A stretch of DNA of 64,000 bases from NCBI GenBank assembly GCA_024743175.1, contig JANSXA010000013.1, forward strand, positions 1 to 64,000, written 5' to 3'. Source of the DNA: Pseudomonadaceae bacterium. Lineage in GTDB: Bacteria; Pseudomonadota; Gammaproteobacteria; Pseudomonadales; Azotimanducaceae. The notes under the pieces were generated by a model. That model had not been told where the DNA came from. It worked only from the letters and a program-made list of their open reading frames with translations, and made no database searches. Shown one piece after another: positions 41,089 through 50,487 of the stretch. Within the stretch, counting starts at the first letter, position 1. Each line of letters starts with the position of its first letter. The translations under genes were made by a program, and so were the position numbers.

Positions 41089-42099
41089 ATGTCTTTACCC
41101 AGAATTGCCATCAACGGCTTCGGCCGTATCGGCCGAACTATCACTCGAATTGCCAAACTGCGGCGGCACTATGATGTCATTGCGGTGAACGATCTTGCAG
41201 ATCCGGATGATCTGGCTTATGCATTCAAGTACGACAGCATCCATGGCAAATACGCCGGTGAAGTTGTTTTGAACGGCAATGAAATGCGCATCGATGGCGA
41301 CCCCTTTATTGTTCTGCAGGAACCTGATCCACGTAAATTACCCTGGGAGGAATTAGGCGTTGATTATGTTGTTGAAAGCAGCGGTCGATTCCGGCGTCTT
41401 GAAGAGTTGAACTGGCATCTGGAAGCGGGGGCTAAGCGCGTGCTGTTAACCGTCCCCTGCAAAGACCCGCTGGATGCCACCATTGTCATGGGTGTCAACG
41501 ATCATGTTGTGACCAAGGACACCCGCATCATCAGCAATGCCAGCTGTACAACAAACTGTGCTGCGCCGGTGGCTAAGGTACTGCATGACAGCTTCGGGAT
41601 AAAAAGAGGTCTGCTGACAACTGTGCATGCATACACATCAGATCAGCGTTTAATTGATGCCCCGCATAAAGATAAACGCCGTTCGCGCAGCGCTGCGACC
41701 AATATTGTACCGACATCAACTGGCGCGGCCCGCGCGATTGGCCTGGTAGTGCCTGAGCTGGCAGGGCGGCTGGATGGCATGGCCATGCGGGTGCCGGTTC
41801 CTGACGGCAGCGTAATTGATCTAACGGTAGAGCTGGAACGCGATGTTTCAGTAACTGAGATCAATGAAGCCATGCAGAAAGCTGCTGAGGGCCCGATGCG
41901 CGGTATCCTGTCGTACTGTGAGGACCCGATTGTGTCCGGCGATGTGATTGGAGACAGCCACTCCAGCGTGTTTGACGCAGGTCTGACCCAGGTGATTGAT
42001 CGACGCATGGCCAAAGTCATCAGTTGGTATGACAATGAATGGGGTTACAGCACCCGGGTAGAGGAACTCATAGACCGGGTGGCGCAACTTGATGCTTAA
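41089..42099 (+). CDS. gap: Glyceraldehyde-3-phosphate dehydrogenase, type I
   Basis: A 336-residue GAPDH. The NAD-binding NGFGRIGR, VNDL after the second strand (favouring NAD), the catalytic SNASCTTNCAAP with Cys near 150, the histidine in LLTTVHAYTSDQ, and WYDNEWGYS near the end are all present. The phosphate-binding loop STGAARAIG also matches GAPDH and not erythrose-4-phosphate dehydrogenase. It is monocistronic: divergent from the candidate selenoprotein by 88 bases and followed by a hairpin. It serves central carbon metabolism. Confidence 0.95.
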   Translation: MSLPRIAINGFGRIGRTITRIAKLRRHYDVIAVNDLADPDDLAYAFKYDSIHGKYAGEVVLNGNEMRIDGDPFIVLQEPDPRKLPWEELGVDYVVESSGRFRRLEELNWHLEAGAKRVLLTVPCKDPLDATIVMGVNDHVVTKDTRIISNASCTTNCAAPVAKVLHDSFGIKRGLLTTVHAYTSDQRLIDAPHKDKRRSRSAATNIVPTSTGAARAIGLVVPELAGRLDGMAMRVPVPDGSVIDLTVELERDVSVTEINEAMQKAAEGPMRGILSYCEDPIVSGDVIGDSHSSVFDAGLTQVIDRRMAKVISWYDNEWGYSTRVEELIDRVAQLDA

Positions 42100-42100
42100 A

Positions 42101-42123
42101 CGAGGCTGGCACTGTCAGCCTCG
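42101..42123. terminator. Hairpin between convergent gap and MFS genes
   Basis: CGAGGCTG (42101-42108) pairs perfectly with CAGCCTCG (42116-42123) across a 7-base loop, filling the 26-base space between the two stops. It lacks a U-run, so it may terminate weakly in both directions. Confidence 0.6.
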
Positions 42124-42125
42124 AG

Positions 42126-43631
42126 TCAGGCTTCCTTCGCGGCCTTCAAAGCTATTTCCTGTTGTATCTCTCGGAGCCGATCTTCGGTCAGTGGATAGCT
42201 CCACAGGATAGGCAATGCAACGAACTTGAAGATTGCTGGCACAATTGAGTACAAACAAGCCAGCCATAGCAGTGAGTACCAGGAGTTCGGATCTGCGATA
42301 GGATCTGCCAGCGAGTTAAAGCCGACAATGGTTGCAGTTGTGGTGCCAACAACCAGGCCCAACGCGTACGCCAGTTTGCGCGTCATCGTCCAGATCGAGA
42401 AATAAGCGCCGCCCTGGCTTTTACCGGTTTGCGCGCTGTCCAGGTCAATCACGTCTGCCGCCATGGCATAAGGTAACGCGCTTAACGCGCCGATAGAACT
42501 GCCTTTCAAGACCATGACACCGATGAAAAATGCAAATTTCCCGGTGGGAATGCCTTCAAACTGACTCTGCATACCCGCCAGCCAGCTGTCTGGCAGAAAG
42601 GACAGAATAGTGCCGAGCTCAAAAGCGTCAAACCAGCCTTGTGGTGCGATAGCAATCAATGGAATGAAACAGGACCACAACGCGTACCAGAAGATGGCCA
42701 CCATGGTGGCTCGGTGTTTACCGATTTTTGCAGACAATTTGAACCACAGGGGTATCGCCACAATCTGCGATATGAAATAGGGTGCCAGGTAAAAGCCGTA
42801 TAGATCACCGGCCAGCAGCACATGCTTGACGAAGAAGAAGCTCAACGAATTGGTCATGGCTGAACCAATTGTTGAGAAAAGAAAGATGATAACAAGCTTG
42901 CGGTACGGCTCGTTTGCCCACACGTAACGGAAACTTTCGCGAATCGGCAGGCGACGTTTTGTGGTTTCGCGGGCTGGGTATTCCGGTACAACCATCAACA
43001 TATTCAATACCAGGAACGGCATGACAATGGCCAGGGCGATGGTCAGAAAATAAACATTGTCTGTGGGTTTGGTGTAGCCCCAGAAAACGATGATGGCCGG
43101 CGTCATGGCGCCAATCAACGAACCCGCTACGGTGAAAGCCTCTTTCCAGCTCATCACCAGGGTGCGCTCATTGTAATCCTGGGCCAGTTCAGCGCCCCAG
43201 GCTGAATAGGGCACATCTTTGATCGTGGCACCGACGTACATGAGCACCAGCACCCCGAGCAGATAGGGGTACCCTGAGTTCATGGTGAAACCCAGAATGG
43301 TGATATCGCCGAACTCAATGGGTGGAATCCACAGCAGCCAGACGCCGGCAATGAAGATTGGTGTGCCGATCAGGATAAAAGGTTTGCGACGCCCCCAGCG
43401 CGTGCGTATGCGGTCAGAATAGAAGCCAACCACCGGGTCGGTAACCCCATCAAACACCCGTGACAGCGCCAGCATCAGACCGACAAATCCAAGACTCAAC
43501 CCGAACCCGGCTGAATCGGCGTAAACGGGTGTCAGATAGACTGCCAGTGGCAATGAAACCATCGACAATGGCATCGACGGCGCGCCGTAAGATGCCAGCT
43601 TGAACATGTTCAGCGGTTTATGCTGTGACAA
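42126..43631 (-). CDS. GPH-family (MelB-like) MFS transporter
   Basis: A 501-residue 12-helix carrier. DGVTDPVVGFYSDRIRTRWGRRKPF carries the family residues (DxxTDP, RRKP) after helix 2, and YSAWGAELAQDYNER is the matching loop 4-5 signature. The start is TTG with GGAGG about seven bases upstream. Relatives import sugars, uronates or sulfoquinovose; nothing adjacent defines the cargo. It is a distant paralogue of the carrier at 31335-32786. The C-terminal tail after SYPLTEDRLREIQQE is cytoplasmic and helical. Confidence 0.87.
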   Translation of the reverse strand: MSQHKPLNMFKLASYGAPSMPLSMVSLPLAVYLTPVYADSAGFGLSLGFVGLMLALSRVFDGVTDPVVGFYSDRIRTRWGRRKPFILIGTPIFIAGVWLLWIPPIEFGDITILGFTMNSGYPYLLGVLVLMYVGATIKDVPYSAWGAELAQDYNERTLVMSWKEAFTVAGSLIGAMTPAIIVFWGYTKPTDNVYFLTIALAIVMPFLVLNMLMVVPEYPARETTKRRLPIRESFRYVWANEPYRKLVIIFLFSTIGSAMTNSLSFFFVKHVLLAGDLYGFYLAPYFISQIVAIPLWFKLSAKIGKHRATMVAIFWYALWSCFIPLIAIAPQGWFDAFELGTILSFLPDSWLAGMQSQFEGIPTGKFAFFIGVMVLKGSSIGALSALPYAMAADVIDLDSAQTGKSQGGAYFSIWTMTRKLAYALGLVVGTTTATIVGFNSLADPIADPNSWYSLLWLACLYSIVPAIFKFVALPILWSYPLTEDRLREIQQEIALKAAKEA

Positions 43632-43743
43632 ACAAAATCCTCCCCTCCCCAGGAATGAGGTGTGAAGAACATACCTGGGTTGGGAGAATTGATCTAGTCT
43701 TAGTGTGTCACTACTTGGCGGTTAATAAACCTGTTTGTGGCTT

Positions 43744-44130
43744 TTAAGAACAAACGGCGCTGACCGGTGTAACTACCGGTGGTGCAGCCATGAATTCTCC
43801 CAGCGCGGGGAACAGAGCAGTCACTTCAGGATCCGTACCGTGTGCCTTCCTAGCATCTTCATTGGCATAACGTTCCATCATGAAGTACTGGCCTTCGGGG
43901 CCACGATAGGGTGCATACAGCAGCACACCTTTCTCTACACGATTGACGGTATCCGCCAGCGCGGTGACAGCGGCCTCGAAGCCCGCTTCGCTACCGGATT
44001 TGACGGTGAAAGAAGCCACATAGCCCACCTCATTTTCATCACACTGGGCCAGTACCGGTGTGGATATAAACAGACCGCAGGCGATAACGCCCAGTGCAGC
44101 CAGGCGAGCAGGTTGTCTTGTTCGACGCAT
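43744..44130 (-). CDS. Secreted ABM-domain (antibiotic biosynthesis monooxygenase-like) protein
   Basis: A 128-residue protein with a signal peptide (LAALGVIACGLFISTPVLAQ) and one ferredoxin-like ABM domain. That domain shows VGYVASFTVKSGSEAGFEAAVTAL-type strand-helix and the GQYFMMERYANEDARKAH segment. ABM proteins act as dimers as quinol monooxygenases or heme/aldehyde-related enzymes; an exported one is less common. The start at 44130 follows GGGAGAAG. A longer reading from 44172 would lose the signal. Two cysteines (QCDENE and the C-terminal VCS) could form a disulfide outside the cytoplasm. Function unassigned. Confidence 0.82.
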   Translation of the reverse strand: MRRTRQPARLAALGVIACGLFISTPVLAQCDENEVGYVASFTVKSGSEAGFEAAVTALADTVNRVEKGVLLYAPYRGPEGQYFMMERYANEDARKAHGTDPEVTALFPALGEFMAAPPVVTPVSAVCS

Positions 44131-44205
44131 GATTTCTTCTCCCGATAGAAAATATAAAAGTGATCGCACCATAATCTGTGCAGCGGGAATCTACAATTCA
44201 AAATG

Positions 44206-46023
44206 TCAGCCTTCGATCTGCTCGCTGAGTTGTTCCCAGCGCGTATAAGCAGCTTCAACAGCAGCTTGTGCCTCCGCCAGTTCAGCCAGCACGGCTTTGA
44301 CCTTATCAGCGTCACCCTGGTAAAAATCTGCAGCAACCACCTGATCCTGGAGCTTCTGCTGCGCAAGCTCGAGCTTTTCAATGGTTTCCGGCAGACGGTC
44401 CAGCTCGCGCTGGTCTTTATAGCTCAGTTTATTCTGCTTGCGCGTAGCCTTGTTCGTTGCGCTCGTTGTGCCAGTGGCTTTTTGTTGATCTTTCCCCGGA
44501 TCTTTTCTTGGATCTTTGTGCTGAGCTCCAGTTCTGCGTTGGCGCTGCCAGTCACTGTAACCGCCAACGTATTCAGTAAGATTGTCATCTTCGAAAGCGA
44601 TAACGCTGGTGGCTACAGCATCGATGAATTTTCTGTCGTGGCTGACCAGTAAAACGGTGCCGTCGTAGTCCGCCAGAAGCTCTTCGAACAACTCCAGGGT
44701 TTCCATATCGAGATCGTTAGTCGGTTCGTCAAGCACCAGCAGATTGGCAGATTGCGTAAACAGCTTGGCCATTAACAGTCTGTTTTTTTCGCCACCTGAA
44801 AGTTTTGCCACGGGCATATTGAGGTAGCTGGAGGGAAAGAGAAAATCAGCCAGGTAACCCACGATGTGTTTGGTGTTCTTTCCTACCGTGACCTGATCAG
44901 AGCCAGGACTGACATTGTCGCGCACGGTCTCCTGCATATTCAGAATGCTGCGCTGCTGATCAAAAAATGCAACCTGCAGTTTGGTACCGCGTTCAACCGT
45001 ACCTTGCTGTGGTTGTAGGTCGCCCAGCAGCAATCCCAACAATGTACTCTTGCCGGAGCCGTTAGGACCGACAATGGCGATCCGGTCGCCACGGGTGATG
45101 CGGGTTGAAAAGTTTCGAATCAGCGGGGTGTCGTAACCGAAACTGACGTCTTCCATAACCGCGACGATCTGTCCGGATTTCTCTCCGCTGTCGAGTTTGA
45201 GTTTAGCGTTGCCCTGTTTGTCGACACGCTGTTTGCGCGTCTGGCGCAGCGCTTCGAGTCGGCGCACTCGTCCTTCATTGCGCGTGCGTCGCGCTTTGAT
45301 ACCCTGTCTGATCCAGACCTCTTCATTGGCTAAGTGCTGGTCAAACTTACGATTGGCATCAGCCTCTTCGGCTTCTGCTTTTGCCCGTCCGACCAGATAG
45401 TCCGCGTAGTTGCCCGGGTAGCTTGTCAGCTGACCGCGTTCCAGTTCAACAATTCGGGTGGCCACATCATCAATCATGGCACGGTCGTGACTGATCAGAA
45501 TCATGGTGGTGTCTGCAGCCAGGATATGCGCCTGCAGGGTTTCAATGGACTCAATATCGAGGTGGTTGGTGGGTTCATCAAGCAATAACAGGTCGGGTTC
45601 ACTGACCAATGCCTGACCAAGCATCGCGCGACGCCGAATGCCGCCGGAGCTGTCACCCATGGTTTGATCTCGCGGCAACTTTAGCAGGTCGAGTATCCGT
45701 TCGACCTTGTAATCGGTTTGCCAGCTTTGACTGTCTGCATCACTCTCAGGCAGGCCCTGTGCAATGACGTCGAACAATGAAAGATCGGCCGCTTCCGGCA
45801 CCTCCTGCTGGAGATACGCTATGTTTAACTGGGGTGCCAGGCGCAATTCGCCATCGTCAAGCCCGGCTTCACCATTGATGACTTTCAACAGGGTAGATTT
45901 GCCGGAACCGTTGCGGCCAATCAACGCAACGCGTTCGCCGCGATCGAGAATAAAGTTAGCGTGGTGCAGCAGCGCCTGTTCACCAAAAGCGAGTTCGGCC
46001 TCTGTTAGTCGGAGGATGTTCAA
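44206..46023 (-). CDS. uup: ABC-F family ATPase Uup
   Basis: A 605-residue cytoplasmic tandem ABC protein. The first cassette has GRNGSGKST, a signature SSGGIRRR and LLLLDEPTNHLD. The second has GPNGSGKST, LSGGEKNR and LVLDEPTNDLD. Between them is the charged ABC-F linker (RQGIKARRTRNEGRVRRLEALR), and the C terminus is the Uup coiled coil after a lysine-rich stretch. Uup acts on ribosomes and branched DNA and limits transposon excision in E. coli. The TTG at 46023 fits the usual Uup start; an open frame to 46428 has no family similarity. Confidence 0.92.
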   Translation of the reverse strand: MNILRLTEAELAFGEQALLHHANFILDRGERVALIGRNGSGKSTLLKVINGEAGLDDGELRLAPQLNIAYLQQEVPEAADLSLFDVIAQGLPESDADSQSWQTDYKVERILDLLKLPRDQTMGDSSGGIRRRAMLGQALVSEPDLLLLDEPTNHLDIESIETLQAHILAADTTMILISHDRAMIDDVATRIVELERGQLTSYPGNYADYLVGRAKAEAEEADANRKFDQHLANEEVWIRQGIKARRTRNEGRVRRLEALRQTRKQRVDKQGNAKLKLDSGEKSGQIVAVMEDVSFGYDTPLIRNFSTRITRGDRIAIVGPNGSGKSTLLGLLLGDLQPQQGTVERGTKLQVAFFDQQRSILNMQETVRDNVSPGSDQVTVGKNTKHIVGYLADFLFPSSYLNMPVAKLSGGEKNRLLMAKLFTQSANLLVLDEPTNDLDMETLELFEELLADYDGTVLLVSHDRKFIDAVATSVIAFEDDNLTEYVGGYSDWQRQRRTGAQHKDPRKDPGKDQQKATGTTSATNKATRKQNKLSYKDQRELDRLPETIEKLELAQQKLQDQVVAADFYQGDADKVKAVLAELAEAQAAVEAAYTRWEQLSEQIEG

Positions 46024-46161
46024 AAGTGGTGTAGCCGAGAAAAACGGCGAGTATAAAGGTTTTTGACGTTGAGGCCCCGGCCGCAGTAACAGAAAGTTCC
46101 GCTCGTATAGAAAGTCTGGCTTATGGCATGCTAGTCGCTTTCCGGGAAGAGGGGATACAGC

Positions 46162-47220
46162 ATGGGACCAATTCCAAAAGGCGGCACAGTTGCCGTAACG
46201 GGTGCCGCGGGTTTTATTGGCGGCTGGATTGTGCGGCGCCTGCTTGAAAAAGGTTACCGTGTGCGCGCTTGTGTGCGTGATGTAAACGATGCGTCTAAGG
46301 TTGGTTTTCTCAAGGCGATGCCCGGCTATCTGTCTGGACGACTGACGCTGCACGCTGCGGATCTGGATAACGACGGCTGTTTTGATGACATTTTTGCCGG
46401 TTGCCACGGCGTATGTCATGTCTCTCATGTGTCAGACTACGACGACGCGGGTTATGTGCAAAGAGTGTGTGATCACATCATCGCCAGCATCAACAAGTCA
46501 CATTCTGTCAGCCGCGTGATCGTGACATCGAGTATTGCCGCTATTCTGTCCGAAGGTGATATGCACGAACTGGTGCGCCGCCCGGTACTTTTTGAGGACC
46601 GGGAACCGGATGAAAAAAATCCCAAGCGTACCGCTGCGCGAGGTCACGGATATGCCATTGGAAAAGTGATTGCGCAACGGGCTTTTTCTGATGCCGCGCT
46701 CGAACAGGGCAGCTGGGAAGCCATCACCTGTTGTCCTGCGGATAACGTTGGCCCCATACAGTCGTTACACCAGAAAAACATGGGCCCCTGGCAGCACATC
46801 ATCGAAGGCATGCTGGAAGGTGAATTTCAGCAGACGGGAGCCTATCGCCCCTGGATGACGGTCGACGTCCGGGATGATGCCGATTGTCACATTGGTTTGC
46901 TGGAAAGCACGGCGGTCAAAAATGGTGAACGCTACATCGCATGGTCAACGGACACACGCAATGTCGAAGATGTCTGCGCCAGTATTGACCGCCTGCTGCC
47001 CGAACTCAATTTTGATGCGCCAACTGTAACGGACCCGTTTCCAGATCGGGTGAAAGCGCGGGAAGCAGAGCTGCGTGCTATCTGGGCAGGCTGTGATTTA
47101 CGTAACGATCGTATCCGCGCGGTCACCGATATTTCTTTCCGCAGTCTTGACGATTCCATCAGGGACTGCGTGGAATCACTGCTGGCGGTGGGTAACGTTC
47201 AACCCAGAGTGCGAAGTTAG
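46162..47220 (+). CDS. Extended SDR, NAD(P)-dependent epimerase / dihydroflavonol-reductase-like
   Basis: A 352-residue extended SDR. The cofactor motif is TGAAGFIGGWIVRRLL, TSSIAAIL follows strand five, and GYAIGK holds the catalytic Tyr-x3-Lys. The arrangement matches the dihydroflavonol 4-reductase / cinnamyl reductase branch, which reduces aldehydes or ketones with NADPH; ACVRD after strand two supports NADPH. It overlaps the convergent CoA-transferase gene by four bases. In bacteria such proteins have varied substrates, so none is claimed. Confidence 0.84.
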   Translation: MGPIPKGGTVAVTGAAGFIGGWIVRRLLEKGYRVRACVRDVNDASKVGFLKAMPGYLSGRLTLHAADLDNDGCFDDIFAGCHGVCHVSHVSDYDDAGYVQRVCDHIIASINKSHSVSRVIVTSSIAAILSEGDMHELVRRPVLFEDREPDEKNPKRTAARGHGYAIGKVIAQRAFSDAALEQGSWEAITCCPADNVGPIQSLHQKNMGPWQHIIEGMLEGEFQQTGAYRPWMTVDVRDDADCHIGLLESTAVKNGERYIAWSTDTRNVEDVCASIDRLLPELNFDAPTVTDPFPDRVKAREAELRAIWAGCDLRNDRIRAVTDISFRSLDDSIRDCVESLLAVGNVQPRVRS

Positions 47221-48422
47221 ATGATGCCCGAAGTCCGCAGCTGGTCAATTTCGGCCTTGCTGTAGCCGAGACTTAAGAGAATCTCATCAGCATGTTCGCC
47301 TAACTCCGGGGCGCGTGCAGGCGGCACCTGAGGGGCACTGGATACATTAACCGGATGTCTGATGAGCTGCGGCAGTTGCATATCCTCTGGTGGCGGAACC
47401 GTCATCTGATTCTGTTGGATCTGTGGATCTGACAGCGTGTCTTCTATACGTGCAACCAGATTCACCGGAACATCAAATTCAGTGAATTTCTGCAGCCAGT
47501 GCTCGGCGCTTTTTTCACCAATAATGCTCTGCAGACAGTCACCCAGTGCAGCTCGATTCTGCCAGGCTTTCTCTGCCGTCTCGAAGCGCGGGTCAGTGAG
47601 TAGATCAAGCGCATCCAAAGCGGCTAAGGTCATCGCAAACAACGATTCATCACGCACCATATTCAGCTGCAGCCAGCGCTCGTCTGCGGTTCTGTAAGGA
47701 CGCAACATGGCGGCATTAACCCGATTGGTCTCGCGATAAGCGGCCATGTCACCGCCCGCCATAGCGCCTTGAGCAATGCCGGCTGCAGACCAGAGGCCGT
47801 TGGCTAACAGGGAGGTGTGCACAAAACTACCTTCGCCGCTTCGTTCACGTTTCAGCAGGGCCGTCATGATACCGGCAAACAAGGCAACAGCCGTTGGGTG
47901 GTCCCCCATACCTGGTAGTCCCTGGGTCGGCAGAGTTTGCGGTTCACGCATCAGTTCCATCAGCCCGCTGCGTGCCCAGTAAGCCAGCTGATCAAAGCCT
48001 TTGCGATCGCGTTCGGGGCCTTGTTCGCCATAAGCTGTCAGAGAGGCATAGATGATGCTCTCGTTGAGGGCTTTGACGTCTTCATAGGTGATGCCAAGCG
48101 CGTTTCTGACCGGGTAGGGATGGTTGGTGATGAAGACATCGGCCTGGACAATCAAGCGCTGCAGAACTTCTATTCCCGCGGGATCTTTCAGATCAAGCGC
48201 GAGGCTCTTTTTATTACGACCGTCCAGCTGCCAGAACCAGTTTGTTTGTGCATCGGGTGTAGTGGGGATGTCTGCGAGAATCCGCAACATGTCGCCGGCG
48301 CCCGGCTGTTCAATTTTGATCACATCAGCGCCAAAGTCAGCCAGCATCACAGCGGCAGCTGGTGCAGCGATGACAGTTGCGCAATCAATGACTTTCAGCC
48401 CGTTCAGCAGGTGGTTGTCCAT
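47217..48422 (-). CDS. CaiB/BaiF family (class III) CoA-transferase
   Basis: A 401-residue CoA-transferase. LNGLKVIDCATVIAAPAAAVMLADFGADVIKIE contains the N-terminal family block (GxxVID...PxxxxxLADFGADVIKIE), LDGRNKKSLALDLK follows, and KGFDQLAYWARSG provides the aspartate that carries the acyl anhydride. MGDHPTAVALFAGIMTALL is also typical. It moves CoA from one organic acid to another in the cytoplasm. Start at 48422 fits the family length; longer in-frame ATGs at 48470 and 48521 overlap the divergent peptidase gene. Substrate unknown. Confidence 0.9.
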   Translation of the reverse strand: MDNHLLNGLKVIDCATVIAAPAAAVMLADFGADVIKIEQPGAGDMLRILADIPTTPDAQTNWFWQLDGRNKKSLALDLKDPAGIEVLQRLIVQADVFITNHPYPVRNALGITYEDVKALNESIIYASLTAYGEQGPERDRKGFDQLAYWARSGLMELMREPQTLPTQGLPGMGDHPTAVALFAGIMTALLKRERSGEGSFVHTSLLANGLWSAAGIAQGAMAGGDMAAYRETNRVNAAMLRPYRTADERWLQLNMVRDESLFAMTLAALDALDLLTDPRFETAEKAWQNRAALGDCLQSIIGEKSAEHWLQKFTEFDVPVNLVARIEDTLSDPQIQQNQMTVPPPEDMQLPQLIRHPVNVSSAPQVPPARAPELGEHADEILLSLGYSKAEIDQLRTSGII

Positions 48423-48506
48423 ATGCCGCTCACTCAGATTTCCAATCCATTTAACGAGAACATTTGGCATACTGCCAGTGTTTCGCACATTTAGGGGAGA
48501 AAGCGA

Positions 48507-49820
48507 ATGACTAATCTGCAACGGACAGCGGTCCTGGCGTTTTTACTCACGCCGATGCTGGGCTATGCACAATCCTGGCAGGACACCGTAGCTGAGCGCA
48601 CCTCAGCCATCGAAACCAAGGTGGTGGCCATTCGTCATGACCTGCATGCACATCCGGAGCTGGGTAATCGCGAATTTAAAACTGCAGCCAAGATAGCGGA
48701 GCATCTGCGCGCGCTTAACTTTGATGAGGTGCAGACCGGGGTCGCACACACGGGTGTGGTGGGTATTCTCAAAGGTCGCAGCGACTTTCCGGTGGTTGCG
48801 CTGCGCGCAGATATGGACGGGCTGCCGGTCACGGAAAAAACCGGCTTGCCGTTTGCTTCCAAGGTAACCACCCAATGGCGCGGGCGTGAAACCGGTGTCA
48901 TGCACGCCTGCGGTCACGATGCTCATATGGCCATTCTCATGGGTGTGGCAGAAATTCTCGCGGGTATGCGTGACGAGATTCCCGGCACGGTTAAGTTCAT
49001 CTTTCAACCCGCTGAAGAAGGCGCACCTGAAGGGGAGGAAGGCGGTGCAGATCTGATGATCAAAGAAGGTGTACTGGAGGGTCCTTACGCACCTGGTGCC
49101 ATCTTTGGCCTGCACGTGTTCCCCGTACCCGCAGGCATGATCAGCTATCGTCCGGAAGGTATGCTGGCGGCATCTGATGGCCTGTCGATAACAGTGAAAG
49201 GTGTGCAAACTCACGGCTCGTCCCCCTGGGCTGGTGTTGACCCTATTGCGGTGTCTGCGCAGATCATCAACAGTCTGCAACATGTGGTGAGCCGGCAGTT
49301 AGACCTGACCACAGCGCCGGCGGTCATCACCATCGGCTCTATTAACGGCGGCAACCGGGGTAACATTATCCCGGAAGAAGTGAACATGACCGGCACCATC
49401 CGCACTCTGGACCCGCAAATGCGCACCGATGTGCATGCGCGGATCAAGAAGACCGTGAGGTTGGTTGCACAAAGTGCTGGCGCCGAGGTGGATGTTGAGG
49501 TTCATGAGGGTTACCCCGTGACCTATAATGACCCCGCGTTGACTGCGCGCATGGCACCTGTGCTGACCCGGGTAGCCAAAGATGGCCAGGCGATTGTCGC
49601 CAAGCCGGTGCTCGGAGCTGAAGACTTCTCTTATTTTGCCAACGAAATACCCGGACTGTTTTTCGGCCTGGGTGTGGCAAAAGACGGTGTCGCCCCCGGG
49701 CAAAGTGCGTCGAATCATTCACCCTACTTTTATGTCAATGACAGTGCACTGCCGGTGGGTATGAAAGCGTTGAGCCATCTTGCGCTGGAATGGCTGCACG
49801 ACGCCAGCGATACACCTTAG
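48507..49820 (+). CDS. Exported M20 family amidohydrolase
   Basis: A 437-residue zinc hydrolase with a Sec signal (LAFLLTPMLGYAQ). Metal-binding motifs are RADMDGLP, MHACGHDAHMA, QPAEEGAPEGEEGG and the late ASNHSPYFY; VKGVQTHGSSPWAG opens the dimerisation domain. It resembles hippurate or N-acyl-amino-acid amidohydrolases acting in the periplasm. The start follows GGGGAGAAAGCG. The gene is nearly back to back with the CoA-transferase gene and overlaps the convergent CMD gene by four bases. Confidence 0.9.
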   Translation: MTNLQRTAVLAFLLTPMLGYAQSWQDTVAERTSAIETKVVAIRHDLHAHPELGNREFKTAAKIAEHLRALNFDEVQTGVAHTGVVGILKGRSDFPVVALRADMDGLPVTEKTGLPFASKVTTQWRGRETGVMHACGHDAHMAILMGVAEILAGMRDEIPGTVKFIFQPAEEGAPEGEEGGADLMIKEGVLEGPYAPGAIFGLHVFPVPAGMISYRPEGMLAASDGLSITVKGVQTHGSSPWAGVDPIAVSAQIINSLQHVVSRQLDLTTAPAVITIGSINGGNRGNIIPEEVNMTGTIRTLDPQMRTDVHARIKKTVRLVAQSAGAEVDVEVHEGYPVTYNDPALTARMAPVLTRVAKDGQAIVAKPVLGAEDFSYFANEIPGLFFGLGVAKDGVAPGQSASNHSPYFYVNDSALPVGMKALSHLALEWLHDASDTP

Positions 49821-50386
49821 TCGCGGTCAAACGGGTAAGTCGCGCCATCAGGAAGTTCGACGTCAAAGCCGTTTAAGGTCATCGAAACCAGACTGTAGAA
49901 TCCGCACAGGCCAATCAGTTCTGCAACGCCGGTTTCACCAAACTGTGTCACGGCCTCGGTAAAAGCCGCGTCGCTGAGTTTGCGGTTTTCGTGCAGCTGC
50001 CTGGCCAGGTTGTAGGCTGCTGCATCACCGCCGTCTTCGAACGCTGGTGTCTCGCCCGTTTTTATTGCGGCAATCACCGGATCCGGTACACCGGCTTCGC
50101 GCGCCATGGGTTCATGGGCAAACCATTCAAACTGAGCGCGCCAGTGTGCTCCGGTCACCAGGATCGCCAATTCGATGTAACGTCGATCAACACTGCTGCG
50201 AAACCTGAAAAAGCCACCCAGACCCACCAGGCGTTTACCCATTTCCGGACTACGCAACCAGATGTCGAACGGACCGCCTATGTGACCATCAGCTGGCTTA
50301 ACCGGCCGGTTGGCAACGATCTCGTCAAAGGTGGCCTGTTGCGCCGGTGTAAGTTGTTCGTAGGGCTTTTTTTTCAAACGGGTCAT
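49817..50386 (-). CDS. Carboxymuconolactone decarboxylase family protein
   Basis: A 189-residue CMD-fold protein. IELAILVTGAHWRAQFEWFAHEPMAREAGV contains the family core, with EWxxH in place of the AhpD cysteine pair, and the second half has the LIGLCGFYSLVSMTLNGF helix. Without a CxxC it is not expected to be a peroxidase. It is one of three CMD-type genes in the window and is transcribed toward the amidohydrolase gene. It stands alone. Lactone hydrolysis or decarboxylation is possible. Confidence 0.85.
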   Translation of the reverse strand: MTRLKKKPYEQLTPAQQATFDEIVANRPVKPADGHIGGPFDIWLRSPEMGKRLVGLGGFFRFRSSVDRRYIELAILVTGAHWRAQFEWFAHEPMAREAGVPDPVIAAIKTGETPAFEDGGDAAAYNLARQLHENRKLSDAAFTEAVTQFGETGVAELIGLCGFYSLVSMTLNGFDVELPDGATYPFDRD

Positions 50387-50487
50387 GACATTCTCCCAAA
50401 GTCTTGCTGGGAGCTTAACGCTAAACCCTGGTAAGCTAAAAGCTCTGCTGCAAACCAGCAGGCAGACACATGCAGGAGGGGGAGCAA

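Noticed and set aside
46024-46428. 400-base N-terminal extension of Uup
   Set aside because: It has no family similarity and overlaps the divergent SDR gene start; the TTG at 46023 matches the usual beginning.
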